Source of the DNA: Terrabacter tumescens
Lineage (GTDB): Bacteria > Actinomycetota > Actinomycetes > Actinomycetales > Dermatophilaceae
Length of the DNA: 64,000 nt
Direction of reading: 5' to 3'
Assembly (NCBI RefSeq): GCF_014646815.1
Contig: NZ_BMNZ01000007.1
Location: 124,001 to 188,000 of the forward strand
Position numbers and translations under genes: made by a program. This document shows positions 1-10,168 of the stretch, in pieces. Below the pieces are notes generated by a model. That model was not told the DNA's origin. It did no database searches and worked only from the letters and a program-made list of their open reading frames with translations. Numbering within the stretch: the stretch's first letter is position 1; each line of letters opens with the position of its first letter.

Positions 1-827
1 ATGTCGGTGACGAGGATGGCCCGCGCGCCGAGGTCGTAGAGCTCGTCCATGAGCCGGTTGCGGCCGATGCGCGGCACCATGGCGCGCACCGCGACCCACG
101 CGTCGTCCTGCAGCGCGGACACCGTCGGCGACTCGAGGCCCGGAGTCAGCTCGCAGGCCCGGTCGACGAGGTCCTTGGGGCAGTCGTAGTCGAGCATGAC
201 GTAGGTGCGGGCCGTGATGACGCCGGCGATGCGCCGCTGGAGCACGTCGATGGCCTGCTCCTCACCGGGGCGGTCGCCGCGGATGAGAACGGCCTCGGAC
301 CGGAGGATCGGCTCGCCGAAGACCTCGAGACCCTGCTGGCGCAGGGTCGTCCCGGTCTCGACGACGTCGGCGATGCAGTCGGCGACGCCGAGCGTGATGG
401 CCGTCTCGACAGCCCCGTCGAGACGCACGACCTCCGCCGAGATGCCGCGGGCGGCGAGGTCGGAGCGGACGAGACCTGCATACGACGTCGCGACCCGCTT
501 GCCCTCGATGTCCTCGACGGTGGCCACGAGACCCGGCTTGCCGGCATACCGGAACGTCGAGGCGCCGAAACCCAGAGGCATTACCTCGACGGCGTCCGAG
601 CCGGAGTCGAGCAGCAGGTCGCGTCCGGTGACGCCGGCATCGACCGTGCCGGAGCCGACGTAGACGGCGATGTCGCGGGGGCGCAGGTAGAAGAACTCGA
701 CGTCGTTCTCGGCGTCGGAGACGACGAGCTCCTTGCTGTCACGGCGCGTGCGGTAGCCCGCCTCACGGAGCAGCTCGACGGTGACGTCGGACAGTGAACC
801 CTTGTTGGGCACGGCGATTCGCAGCAT
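1..827 (-). CDS. hisG: ATP phosphoribosyltransferase (3' end cut by window edge)
   Basis: This enzyme condenses ATP and PRPP in the first step of histidine synthesis, in the cytosol. The protein begins MLRIAVPNKGSLSD at the ATG at 825-827. It carries the conserved stretch VGSGTVDAGVTGRDLL near residues 55-70 and the PRPP-loop region DVVETGTTL near residues 155-163. About 275 residues are visible and the frame runs off the left edge, so only a few C-terminal residues should be missing. The length fits the long HisG form with a C-terminal regulatory domain that binds histidine. It lies 14 nt after hisE and is surely cotranscribed with it. Confidence 0.95.
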   Translation of the reverse strand, partial: MLRIAVPNKGSLSDVTVELLREAGYRTRRDSKELVVSDAENDVEFFYLRPRDIAVYVGSGTVDAGVTGRDLLLDSGSDAVEVMPLGFGASTFRYAGKPGLVATVEDIEGKRVATSYAGLVRSDLAARGISAEVVRLDGAVETAITLGVADCIADVVETGTTLRQQGLEVFGEPILRSEAVLIRGDRPGEEQAIDVLQRRIAGVITARTYVMLDYDCPKDLVDRACELTPGLESPTVSALQDDAWVAVRAMVPRIGRNRLMDELYDLGARAILVTD

Positions 828-841
828 GGGGATGGAAGTCC

Positions 842-1105
842 TCAGAGGTGGGAGTAGACGTCGTCGAGCGAGATGCCCTTGGCGAGCATGAGGACCTGCA
901 GATGGTAGAGGAGCTGGCTGATCTCCTCGGCGGCCTCGTCGTTCGACTGGTACTCGGCGGCCATCCACACCTCGGCCGCCTCCTCGACGATCTTCTTGCC
1001 GATCGCGTGGACGCCGGCATCGAGCTGCGCGACGGTGCCCGAACCCTCGGGTCGCGTCTGCGCCTTCTCGGCCAGCTCGGCATACAGCTGCTCAAAGCTC
1101 TTCAC
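842..1105 (-). CDS. hisE: Phosphoribosyl-ATP pyrophosphatase
   Basis: HisE hydrolyses phosphoribosyl-ATP to phosphoribosyl-AMP, the second step of histidine synthesis. The 87-residue protein begins at GTG (1103-1105) as [16 protein letters not shown] and contains the family's [11 protein letters not shown] metal-binding helix and the [14 protein letters not shown] helix. A longer upstream frame exists but would overlap ribH, and the family length supports the GTG. A TAGGCT box ends 8 nt before this GTG, which suggests a leaderless transcript for hisE-hisG in addition to readthrough from ribH, whose stop is 44 nt upstream. Confidence 0.93.
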   Translation of the reverse strand: MKSFEQLYAELAEKAQTRPEGSGTVAQLDAGVHAIGKKIVEEAAEVWMAAEYQSNDEAAEEISQLLYHLQVLMLAKGISLDDVYSHL

Positions 1106-1113
1106 GGTGCCCC

Positions 1114-1119
1114 AGCCTA
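1114..1119 (-). promoter_or_regulatory. Candidate -10 box TAGGCT for leaderless hisE-hisG
   Basis: Minus-strand TAGGCT fits the actinobacterial TAnnnT -10 pattern and lies 8 nt before the hisE GTG, the spacing expected when transcription starts at the start codon. No Shine-Dalgarno sequence lies between. No -35 was identified. Confidence 0.5.
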
Positions 1120-1149
1120 CGGGTGGCGCGGGGACTCTCCCGACGCCGC

Positions 1150-1616
1150 TCACGTCGTGGCGACGCCGCGGATCGCGACGACGGTCGCGACGGCTGCCGT
1201 GGCGGCCTCGTGGCCCTTGTCCTCCGCGGACCCCGGCAGCCCGGCGCGGTCGATGGCCTGCGCCTCGTCGTCGCACGTCAGCACACCGAAGCCGATCGGG
1301 GTGCTCGTGCGGACCGACACGTCGGTGATCCCGACCGTCGCGGCCTGGCAGACGTAGTCGAAGTGCGGGGTGCCGCCGCGGATGACGACGGCCAGCGCGA
1401 CGAGGGCGTCGTAGCCGTCCGCGAGCGACGCGCACGCGACGGGGAGCTCGAAGGTGCCGGGGACACGCACGACGTCGACCTCGGTCACGCCCGCGTCCGC
1501 GAGGCCCCGACGGGCGCCGTCGAGCAGCCCGTCCATCACCTGCTGGTGCCAGCTCGCCGCGACGACAGCGACCCGCAGGCCCCTGCCGTCGGTGGTGAGG
1601 GTGGGTGCGCCGTCCT

Positions 1617-1620
<4 letters not shown>
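1150..1620 (-). CDS. ribH: 6,7-dimethyl-8-ribityllumazine synthase
   Basis: RibH joins 3,4-dihydroxybutanone phosphate to the ribitylaminopyrimidine to make lumazine, the immediate riboflavin precursor. The 156-residue protein has [17 protein letters not shown] (substrate loop), PGTFELPVA near residue 55 and [18 protein letters not shown] near residues 81-98. Its ATG (1618-1620) overlaps the ribBA stop as ATGA, so translation is coupled. It is the last riboflavin gene of the FMN-riboswitch operon. Confidence 0.97.
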
Positions 1621-2881
<1,261 letters not shown>

Positions 2882-2885
<4 letters not shown>

Positions 2886-3487
2886 GACGTGACCTCCTGC
2901 CGGTGGCTGAGCAGGCGCTCGACGTACTTGGCGATGACGTCGACCTCGAGGTTGACGACGTCGCCGACTCCCTTGTGCCCCAATGTCGTCAGGTCGAGCG
3001 TGGTGGGGATGAGGGAGACGCCGAACGCGTCGTCGCCGACGTGGGCGACGGTGAGCGAGACGCCGTCCACCGTGATCGACCCCTTCTCGACGACGTATGC
3101 CGCGAGGTCGGGTGGGAGCGTGAAGTCGACCGTCTCCCAACGGTCCCCGGGGGTGCGCGCCGTGATGGTGGCGGTGCCGTCGACGTGGCCCTGGACGACG
3201 TGGCCGCCGAAGCGGCCGTCGGCAGGCATCGCCCGCTCGAGGTTCACGCGGTCACCGGCAGCCAGCGAGCCGAGGCTGCTGCGCGCGAGCGTCTCGGCCA
3301 TGACGTCGACCGAGAAGCCCGTCTCGTCGTGCTCGGTCACGGTGAGGCAGACGCCGTTGACGGCGATCGACGCACCGTGCGTCGCATCGCTCACGACGAG
3401 GGGGCCGTCGATGCGCAGGACGGCCGACTCGGGGCCGAGCTCGACGGCTGCGACGGTGCCGAGCTCCTCGACGATTCCGGTGAACAT
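2882..3487 (-). CDS. ribE: Riboflavin synthase alpha chain
   Basis: The enzyme dismutates two lumazine molecules into riboflavin. The 201-residue protein starts MFTGIVEELG and shows the two homologous lumazine-binding halves: NGVCLTV near residue 46 and GHVVQGHVDGT with DGVSLTV in the second half. The open frame extends upstream to 4612, but that part overlaps ribD in another frame. The ATG at 3485-3487 lies 10 nt after the ribD stop. Confidence 0.95.
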
Positions 3488-3497
3488 GACTGTCTCC

Positions 3498-4616
3498 TCA
3501 GGGTTCTGCGGGTGCGCGCGGGTCGGCGGCGGGTGTGCCGGCACCGGTGGTGGTGGCCGCGACGGCGGCGGTGATGGCGTGTCGTGTGCTGGACGGGCCG
3601 GACGTGGGGACGGGCACCGCGTGGATGCGGACGTCTCCCCCGACGACGGCGACGTCGACGAGCTCGAGGCGCCGGACGTCCGAGACGGACCTGATGCCGA
3701 GGTCGGCGACCGCGGCGGGGCCGGCGCCGAGCAAGGCCGGTGCCACATAGGCGTAGACGTCGTCGACGAGGCCGGCGCCGAGGAAGGCCGCTGCGAGCGT
3801 CGGGCCTCCCTCGAGCCAGACGTCGCGGATCCCCCTGTGCCACAGCAGGTCCAGCGCCTCGCGCGGGTCCTGAGTCTGCAGATGGACCAATGTGCCGGGC
3901 TCGTCGCGGACACGCGCGCCGGGCGGGACGGCTCGCAACCCCATGACAGCGCGAAGGGGCTGGTCCGGCGCGAGCGCGCCACCCGGCATACGCACTGTGA
4001 GTCTGGGGTCGTCGGCGAGGACGGTGCCGGTGCCCACGAGGACGGCGTCGCGGGTCGCGCGCAGCAGGTGGACGTCGGCCCGGGCCTCCTCGCCCGTGAT
4101 CCACTGGCTGCTGCCGTCGGCGGCCGCGCTGCGACCGTCGAGGGTGGTGGCCAGCTTCCACGTGACGAGCGGGCGGCCGAGCGCCACGGTGCGGGCCCAG
4201 CGCTCGTTGACCGCGGCCGCCTCGTCGGCGAGGACGCCACCGCTGACGTGGACCCCCGCGGCGTGCAGCCGCTCGGCACCGCCGGCGGCGTCGGGGTTCG
4301 GGTCGGACTGGGCGAAGACGACGCGCGCGACGCCGGCCTCGGCGAGGGCGGAGGAGCACGGGCCGGTGCGCCCCGTGTGCGAGCACGGCTCGAGGGTGAC
4401 GAAGGCCGTCGCCCCTCGCGCAGCGTCGCCCGCCTCACGGAGCGCCTCGATCTCGGCGTGCGGGGTCCCGGCGCCGTGGTGGAAGCCCTCCCCCACGACC
4501 GCGCCGTCGGGCGCGACGATGACGCACCCGACGCGCGGGTTGGGGTCGGGCCACGGCCCCGAGGCGGCGAGCTTGAGGGCTCGCCGCATCCAGGCCGGGG
4601 CCGCGGTGTCACCCAT
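3498..4616 (-). CDS. ribD: Bifunctional pyrimidine deaminase / reductase
   Basis: RibD deaminates the GTP cyclohydrolase product and reduces its ribosyl side chain. The 372-residue protein has an N-terminal zinc deaminase domain with HAEIEAL near residue 54 and PCSHTGRTGPC near residues 77-87. A DHFR-like reductase domain begins near WKLATTLDGR. It follows ribM by 3 nt, so it sits second in the riboswitch operon. The C-terminal tail, rich in Ala, Thr and Pro, goes beyond the usual family end. Confidence 0.95.
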   Translation of the reverse strand: MGDTAAPAWMRRALKLAASGPWPDPNPRVGCVIVAPDGAVVGEGFHHGAGTPHAEIEALREAGDAARGATAFVTLEPCSHTGRTGPCSSALAEAGVARVVFAQSDPNPDAAGGAERLHAAGVHVSGGVLADEAAAVNERWARTVALGRPLVTWKLATTLDGRSAAADGSSQWITGEEARADVHLLRATRDAVLVGTGTVLADDPRLTVRMPGGALAPDQPLRAVMGLRAVPPGARVRDEPGTLVHLQTQDPREALDLLWHRGIRDVWLEGGPTLAAAFLGAGLVDDVYAYVAPALLGAGPAAVADLGIRSVSDVRRLELVDVAVVGGDVRIHAVPVPTSGPSSTRHAITAAVAATTTGAGTPAADPRAPAEP

Positions 4617-4619
4617 GGG

Positions 4620-5378
4620 TCAGCTCGACGTCCCGGTCAGCTGCGGCTCGACGTCACGCTCGGCGACGCGCGACACCTTGACCCACTGGGTGAAGCCGTA
4701 GATGACGAAGAGGCCGTAGAACGTGTAGAGCACGCCGGTCGGCACGTAGTCGGTCGCGAAGGCGAACGGCACACCGACCAGGTCGACGGCGATCCAGGCG
4801 AGCCAGAACTCGTTCCAGCCGCGCGCCATGGCGTAGGTCGCGACGATCGAGCCGACGAAGATCCACGCGTCGCACCAGTAGAACCACCACTCGGGCGTGA
4901 AGAACGGGTTCGGCGAAAGGTTCCAGAGCCAGACGAACGCCTGGTGCACCACGACGGTGCCGACGAGCCAGAAGGCGACGACGGCGACGCGCTCGCGACT
5001 CGTGGCCCACCGCGGCGTGATGGCGACGCCGCTCGCGTCGTCGGCGTGGTTGAGCCGGCGCACCTGCGACCAGCGCCACCAGCCGTAGATGCTCGTGACG
5101 ATGAAGAAGACCTGACGGCCGGCCTGCCCGAACAGCGGGATCCGCTCGTCGGCGCCGAAGACGGCACCGAGGTAGACGAAGAACAGCATGATGTTGGCGA
5201 GGATCCCGACCGGCCACGCCCACACCCAGCGACGCATGCCGAGGTAGGCGGAGGCGAGCCCGATGAGCACGCCGATGAGCTCCAGCCAGTGCAGCTGGTA
5301 GGGCCCAATGGGGATCGTGGCGTCGATGGCCTGTTGGAAGACGTTCTTCGTCTGGTCGGCCAGAGCAAGAGCCTGCAT
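4620..5378 (-). CDS. ribM: PnuC-family transporter, probable riboflavin importer (RibM/PnuX type)
   Basis: The 252-residue protein has about seven hydrophobic membrane segments and the aromatic motifs of the PnuC family (SIYGWWRW, WWFYWCDAWIFVGS). PnuC proteins usually carry nicotinamide riboside. Actinobacterial members behind FMN riboswitches (RibM/PnuX) import riboflavin, and this gene is the first one after an FMN riboswitch, so riboflavin is the likely substrate. The ATG at 5376-5378 was chosen over the upstream frame start because AAGGA lies about 10 nt before it and family homology begins there. Confidence 0.88.
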   Translation of the reverse strand: MQALALADQTKNVFQQAIDATIPIGPYQLHWLELIGVLIGLASAYLGMRRWVWAWPVGILANIMLFFVYLGAVFGADERIPLFGQAGRQVFFIVTSIYGWWRWSQVRRLNHADDASGVAITPRWATSRERVAVVAFWLVGTVVVHQAFVWLWNLSPNPFFTPEWWFYWCDAWIFVGSIVATYAMARGWNEFWLAWIAVDLVGVPFAFATDYVPTGVLYTFYGLFVIYGFTQWVKVSRVAERDVEPQLTGTSS

Positions 5379-5498
5379 GTGGTGTTCGTCCTTGGTGGTT
5401 CGTCGTGGCACGGACGAACTCCGGGGTACCTCCACACGCCCACGCGGTCCGGGCCGGCACGGACGACGCCGACGGCCCAGGCCACGACGGCCTGTTTC

Positions 5499-5624
5499 GT
5501 GCTGCCTCCCATCCGGACTTTCACCGTCGGTCCCGGAATTTCACCAGGTCAACCGGCCGCTGGATGCGGTCGGGTCGCGGACTTTAACCGCCGGCTCGGA
5601 ATTACACCGACCCCGGAGCACGTA
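5499..5624 (-). promoter_or_regulatory. FMN riboswitch (RFN element)
   Basis: Read on the minus strand, the aptamer runs from CTCCGGGGTCGG through the conserved cores GCCGGCGGTTAAAGTCC and GACGGTGAAAGTCCGGATG to GGGAGGCAGC. These are the hallmark blocks of the FMN-binding RFN element. It ends about 120 nt before ribM. Binding of FMN should lower expression of ribM, ribD, ribE, ribBA and ribH. The platform between 5379 and 5498 holds two copies of GTCCGTGCC but no clear U-tract terminator, so translational control or Rho is more likely than simple termination. Confidence 0.93.
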
Positions 5625-5699
5625 GAGCCAGTATGCACCCGTGACCGGACGCAGGTCACACCGTGACCGCGTGACGGCCACCACGGGTGCAGCCGCAGC

Positions 5700-6074
5700 T
5701 CATCCCCCGAGCACGACCGCCTGCAACGACCCGCCCTTGAAGCGGCGCACCTCCTGCGGCCAGCCGCACCCCTGCGCCACCCGCCCCGCCCACATGCGCG
5801 CGACCTCGTCGTCGGGCACGTCCACGATGGTCAGCCCGCCGAGCCACTCCTTGGTCTCGACGAAGGGCCCGTCGGTGACGACCAGCTCGCCGCTCGTGGC
5901 GTCCGCGCTCGCGGCCTCCTCGAGCTCCTCGACCAGTCCGCCGGCGTAGACCAGGACGCCTTCGTCCTGCATGTCCCGAATGACGGCCGTGGACGGTTCG
6001 ACGCGGCCCTCGAACCACGCCTCGTCGTGGTCGCCGACCCACTGCTGGTTGAAGTAGATGAGGTACTGAGGCAT
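5700..6074 (-). CDS. YCII-related domain protein
   Basis: This 124-residue protein starts MPQYLIYFNQQWVGD and contains the TDGPFVETKEWLGG motif typical of the YCII/DGPF family, small alpha-beta barrel-like proteins whose biochemical role is mostly unknown and which are often encoded beside ECF sigma factors. No sigma factor gene is adjacent here. The ATG at 6072-6074 is preceded by AAGGGGAG, a good ribosome binding site. Confidence 0.82.
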   Translation of the reverse strand: MPQYLIYFNQQWVGDHDEAWFEGRVEPSTAVIRDMQDEGVLVYAGGLVEELEEAASADATSGELVVTDGPFVETKEWLGGLTIVDVPDDEVARMWAGRVAQGCGWPQEVRRFKGGSLQAVVLGG

Positions 6075-6082
6075 CGCGCTCC

Positions 6083-6493
6083 CCTTCGTCGGGCGCACCC
6101 GGTGTCCGCCACTACAGACGCTACGAACAGCAGTCTGCCGATACGACGGCCGCGATGGAGGGTGACAGCCCGACCGGCTGACCCTTTCGTACGAGCGGCC
6201 TCGACTCCCACCGAGGGAGCCGGATGGGGAGTTCATCGAGACGCGCGTGGCCGTGCGTGAGTGGCGGCCTTCTGGTGGCCACGTCGGCGGCGACGCCGAC
6301 CCACCCACTGGGCGGTCTCACTGACAGCCGCCGCCGCCGCGACCGCCAAGGTCAGGGTCGTCAGAGCCAGGTCACCCTTGTTGTGGTCGCGCAGCCGCAT
6401 ACCCCCACATGCCCTCCTGTCGCAGGTCCAAACGCACGACCGGCCGGGGCGAGCGACGGTACCGCAGCACGGAACGACAGCAGCGTCTGCGGA
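6083..6493. other. 410-bp gap without a convincing gene
   Basis: Open frames run through this stretch on both strands, but none shows a family motif, a ribosome binding site with a sensible start, or a plausible composition. I see no tRNA, strong terminator or repeat. It may hold the promoter of the YCII gene and decayed sequence. Confidence 0.5.
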
Positions 6494-6886
6494 TCAGGAC
6501 AGAGTTGCGAACCACGCCTCGACGGTGGGCACCCGCTGCACGAGCGGGTGGAGGCAGAAGACGCTCTCGTGCCGGATCTCCCCGACGAGGACGACGTGGG
6601 CGAGGTCGCCGGCCCGGGCTCGCACGAGCGCTGCTCCGAGCTCGACGAACATCCCCCGCCCGTCGTGCTCGGAGGCCACGACGAGAACGGCGTCCGCCTG
6701 CACCACTGCGTCGAGCGCCTCCGAGGCCATCCGGTCAGATCGCTCGACCTGGCTCGCGTAGTCCTCGGCGAACGACACGTCCGCGCTCCAGTCCAAGGTC
6801 AGCTCGTGGCCCGCAGCGAGCACGGCGTCCTGGACCTGCCGCACCGTGACGACGTCGGCGACCGGCCCCGAGACGTAGATCCTCAT
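6494..6886 (-). CDS. Nucleoside 2-deoxyribosyltransferase-like protein
   Basis: This 130-residue protein begins MRIYVSGPV, contains DAVVQADAVLVVASE and then GMFVELGAALVRA. That pattern resembles the nucleoside 2-deoxyribosyltransferase fold, where the Glu of the VELG motif is catalytic. It is shorter than the characterised enzymes (about 150-160 residues), and similar proteins are often labelled only as hypothetical. Substrate and role cannot be read from the sequence. It stands alone, 153 nt after rpe on the same strand. Confidence 0.65.
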   Translation of the reverse strand: MRIYVSGPVADVVTVRQVQDAVLAAGHELTLDWSADVSFAEDYASQVERSDRMASEALDAVVQADAVLVVASEHDGRGMFVELGAALVRARAGDLAHVVLVGEIRHESVFCLHPLVQRVPTVEAWFATLS

Positions 6887-7039
6887 GCCGGCACCCTGTC
6901 ACGCGCCGAGGACAGTCGCGCCACGACGACCCCCGGCCAGCCGATGCCGCCGACCCCTGCGGGCCATGCTTCACCAGGGCGGGGAAACCGCGGCGTGCTG
7001 CCGCGCCACGTCGAGGAGCAGGTGGTTGTCTCGGGCTCG

Positions 7040-7702
7040 TCAGTGGCGGTGCCCGGTCGCGAGCGCGCGCAGCTCCTCGACCGCCTGCGCAGCGTCGTCG
7101 GCCCCGTAGACGGCCGACCCGGCGACGAACACGTCCGCCCCCGCCTCGGCGCACTGCTCGATGGTGTCGGCGCTGACCCCGCCGTCGACCTGGACCCAGA
7201 TCTCGCCGCCGTGGCGGCGCACGGCCTCGCGCACCTGGCGCACCTTGGGCATCTGGTCGGCCATGAACGACTGGCCGCCGAAGCCGGGCTCGACGGTCAT
7301 GACGAGCACCATGTCGAGGTCCGGCAGCAGCTCTTCGTAGGGCGCGAACGCCGTGCCCGGCTTGAGCGCCATCGAGGCCCGCGCGCCGGCCGCGCGCAGC
7401 GTCCGAGCGAGGGCACGCGGGTCACGCGCCGCCTCGACGTGGAAGGTCACCGACTGGCAGCCGGCCTCCGCGTAGGAGGGCGCCCAACGGTCGGGGTCCT
7501 CGATCATGAGGTGCGCGTCGATCGGGATCGGGCTCACCTTGAGCAGCGCCTCGACGACGGGCAGGCCGAGGGTCAGGTTCGGCACGAAGTGGGCGTCCAT
7601 GACGTCGACGTGCGCCCAGTCGGCGCTCGCGATGCGCCCCAGCTCCGCCTCGAGGTTGGCGAAGTCGGCGGACAGGATGCTCGGTGAGATCTGCACGCGC
7701 AC
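7040..7702 (-). CDS. rpe: Ribulose-phosphate 3-epimerase
   Basis: Rpe interconverts ribulose-5-phosphate and xylulose-5-phosphate in the pentose phosphate pathway. The 220-residue TIM-barrel protein has [27 protein letters not shown] (metal-binding His and Asp), [17 protein letters not shown] and QVDGGV. Two GTG starts compete: 7700-7702 and 7694-7696. A TAGGCT box directly abuts the first, so if that promoter is used the transcript would start at or near the second GTG and the protein would be 218 residues. A neighbouring rib operon is common in actinobacteria. Confidence 0.95.
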   Translation of the reverse strand: MRVQISPSILSADFANLEAELGRIASADWAHVDVMDAHFVPNLTLGLPVVEALLKVSPIPIDAHLMIEDPDRWAPSYAEAGCQSVTFHVEAARDPRALARTLRAAGARASMALKPGTAFAPYEELLPDLDMVLVMTVEPGFGGQSFMADQMPKVRQVREAVRRHGGEIWVQVDGGVSADTIEQCAEAGADVFVAGSAVYGADDAAQAVEELRALATGHRH

Positions 7703-7708
7703 AGCCTA
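7703..7708 (-). promoter_or_regulatory. Candidate -10 box TAGGCT for rpe
   Basis: Minus-strand TAGGCT ends 6 nt before the GTG at 7694-7696. This is the spacing of a leaderless actinobacterial promoter and argues for the downstream GTG as the real start of rpe. Confidence 0.45.
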
Positions 7709-7725
7709 GGGCCGGGCCGTCGGTG

Positions 7726-8502
7726 TCACTCCGCGGCCTTGGTCCAGACCGAGACGTGCGACTGCGACTCGGCGGTGAACGGCGATCGGTCCCAGTCGGC
7801 CCAGCGGTCGCGCAGGGTCAGTCCGGCGATGCGCGCCATGAGGTCGAGCTCGGCAGGCCACACGTAGCGGTGCGCCGACGCCCCGTACCGCGCGATGCGG
7901 CGCCCGTCGGCGTCCTCCCCGGCCTGCGTGTAATGGTGCGACACCGACAGCTGCGTCACGACGTCGACGGTGTCGAAGCCGACGTGACGCTGCCCCACGT
8001 GGAAGGGGACCGCCGTCTGCCCCGGAGGCATCCGGCGCAGCTGCGGCACGAAGACCTCGATGACGAACGCTCCCCCGGGCGCGAGCTGCGCCGCGACGGT
8101 GCGGAAGCACTCGACCTGCGCGTCCTGGGTCAGCAGGTTGGTGATGGTGTTGTAGACGAGGTAGGCGACGCGGTAGCCGCTGCCGACCTGCGTCGTCGCC
8201 ATGTCCCCGATCGTCACCGGCAGCCGGTCGCCGCCGGGCTTGCTCCGCAGCTGCGCGACCATCGCCTCGGAGAAGTCGATGCCGTGCACCTCGACGCCGC
8301 GCTCCGTCAGCGGCAGGGCCACCCGACCGGTGCCGATCGCGAGCTCCAGCGCCGGCCCCTTCCCCGCCAGCTCGTGAAGCACGTCGACGGTCGGGCCGAG
8401 CACCTCCGGCGCGAACATGTGGGCCGAGCCCGCGTCGTAGCCCGGGGCCACCCGCTCGTCGAAGGGGCTGGGCTCGAGGTCGTCGATCGCGTATGCCGTC
8501 AC
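7726..8502 (-). CDS. Class I SAM-dependent methyltransferase
   Basis: This 258-residue protein has the SAM-binding motif I ALELAIGTGRVALPL near residue 52, an acidic motif II VHGIDFSEAM near residue 72, and a motif IV region YLVYNTITNLLTQ. The substrate is not evident; proteins of this type include small-molecule and unassigned methyltransferases. It starts at GTG (8500-8502) after a GGGTGGTGG purine stretch. A much longer frame running up to 9333 overlaps rsmB and is not real. It lies about 100 nt downstream of rsmB. Confidence 0.85.
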   Translation of the reverse strand: MTAYAIDDLEPSPFDERVAPGYDAGSAHMFAPEVLGPTVDVLHELAGKGPALELAIGTGRVALPLTERGVEVHGIDFSEAMVAQLRSKPGGDRLPVTIGDMATTQVGSGYRVAYLVYNTITNLLTQDAQVECFRTVAAQLAPGGAFVIEVFVPQLRRMPPGQTAVPFHVGQRHVGFDTVDVVTQLSVSHHYTQAGEDADGRRIARYGASAHRYVWPAELDLMARIAGLTLRDRWADWDRSPFTAESQSHVSVWTKAAE

Positions 8503-8602
8503 GCCACCACCCTGCCCACCGGTCCGTCGGCGCGCGAACGGTTTTCCGGCCCCCGCGCGCCGACGGACGGGGCCCGAGCGTCCGGAGACGTCCTCGTCAG
8601 TC

Positions 8603-10168
8603 CTACCGCTTGCGCAGCAGGGCGAAGAACATCGCGTCGGTGCCGTGGACGTGCGGCCACAGCTGGACGTACGGCCCCTCGCCGAGATCGGGGAGCTGGC
8701 GTCCGGCCGCGTCGACGAAGAACGGGCGGGCGTCGACGAGCTCGATGTCGTCGCGGCGCTTGAGCACGTCGGCCACGACGAAGCGTGTCTCGTTGAGGTG
8801 GGGGCTGCAGGTGGCGTAGCCGACGAGACCGCCGGTCGCGGTGGCGTCGATGCCCGAGGTGAGCAGCTCGCGCTGCAGCCCGGCCAGCGCCGCGACGTCG
8901 CCCGCCGTCCGTCGCCACCGGGCCTCGGGCCGACGCCGCAGCGCCCCCAGCCCGGTGCACGGCGCGTCGATGAGCACGCGGCTGAAGCCTCCGGGCTCGA
9001 CCTCGCCGAGGTCACGCCCGTCGCCGTGCCGCACCTTGAGGCTCGTGTCGGCCTCACGTGCAGCGACCCGCGCCGCCGCGAGCGTCTGCCACACGAGGTC
9101 GGCACGGTGCTCGCTGATCTCGTTGGCCACAAAGGGGACTCGCCGCTCGATGGCGAGCGAGGCGAGCAGGCCGGCCTTGCCGCCGGGGCCGGCGCACAGG
9201 TCGAGCCAGCGCTCGTGCCGGGCCGCGTCACCCTCGGTCTCTGCGCCGGCCAGCGCGAGCACGAGAAGCTGCGAGCCCTCGTCCTGCACGGCGGCGCGCC
9301 CGTCGCGGACGGCCGCGATGGCTCCGGGGTCACCCTCCGGCAGCGTCGCCCCGACGGGGCTCAGCCCGGAGCGCTCGGCTCCGGCGTCCTCGAGCTCGTC
9401 GAGCGACGCGAGACCCGGGCGCGCGACGAGCGACACCTTGGCCGGCGCGTTGTCGCTCTCGAGCAGCGCCGTCAGCGACGCGTCGACGTCTGCCGGACCT
9501 GCGACTCCGTGCCCGATGAGCGCCGCCCGGAGGGCCTTCGCGATCCAGACGGGGTGCGAGGTGCGCAGGGCCAGACGCTCGACGGGGTCGCTGACACCCT
9601 CGGTGACGAGATCGGCCCAGACCCCGGGCTCGCGCTCGCTGATGCGCCGCATGACAGCGTTGACGAAGCCGGCGGCGCCGGCGCCGTTGACCTGGCGGGC
9701 CAGGGCCACGGTCTCGTCGACGGCCGCGTGGCTGGGCACGCGCATGCCGAGCAGCTGGTGCACGCCGAGCCGGAGCGTGTCGAGCACGTTGGCGTCGATC
9801 TTGTCGACGGGTCGTCCCGCTGCCGACGCGATGATCGCGTCGTAGAGCCCCGACAGGCGCGTGGCGCCGTAGACGAGCTCCGTGGCGAAGCCGGCGTCTC
9901 GACCGCCGATCCGCTTGTCGCGCAGCAGCTTCGGCAGCGCGAGGTTGGCGTAGGCGCCGTCGGCGATCTCGCGCATCGCCGTGTAGGCGGCCAGCCTCGG
10001 CGCATCCGTGCGCCGGGCTCGCTCCGAGGGTCGCTGCTCGGACCGGTGACCGGCCGAGCGCTCGCGGGCCTGCGGACGCTGGCGCTCACCGCGCCGGCCG
10101 TCGCCACCTCGACCCACACCCTCACGGCCGTCGCCCCTCGGACCGTGTCCTCGTCGCTCGTCACTCAT
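8603..10168 (-). CDS. rsmB: 16S rRNA (cytosine-967-C5)-methyltransferase
   Basis: RsmB methylates C967 of 16S rRNA. Of 521 residues, the first 55 are an Arg/Gly-rich, probably disordered extension. Residues 58-190 form the NusB-like RNA-binding domain. The rest is the SAM-dependent domain with [15 protein letters not shown], the catalytic-cysteine motif [18 protein letters not shown] and [12 protein letters not shown]. The ATG overlaps the fmt stop by 8 nt. The family usually has about 430-450 residues, so the basic extension is extra. Confidence 0.95.
   Translation of the reverse strand: MSDERRGHGPRGDGREGVGRGGDGRRGERQRPQARERSAGHRSEQRPSERARRTDAPRLAAYTAMREIADGAYANLALPKLLRDKRIGGRDAGFATELVYGATRLSGLYDAIIASAAGRPVDKIDANVLDTLRLGVHQLLGMRVPSHAAVDETVALARQVNGAGAAGFVNAVMRRISEREPGVWADLVTEGVSDPVERLALRTSHPVWIAKALRAALIGHGVAGPADVDASLTALLESDNAPAKVSLVARPGLASLDELEDAGAERSGLSPVGATLPEGDPGAIAAVRDGRAAVQDEGSQLLVLALAGAETEGDAARHERWLDLCAGPGGKAGLLASLAIERRVPFVANEISEHRADLVWQTLAAARVAAREADTSLKVRHGDGRDLGEVEPGGFSRVLIDAPCTGLGALRRRPEARWRRTAGDVAALAGLQRELLTSGIDATATGGLVGYATCSPHLNETRFVVADVLKRRDDIELVDARPFFVDAAGRQLPDLGEGPYVQLWPHVHGTDAMFFALLRKR

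Noticed and set aside
6224-7687. Plus-strand frame across the gap, the deoxyribosyltransferase-like gene and rpe
   Set aside because: Antisense composition, no start signal, and it covers the well-supported rpe gene.
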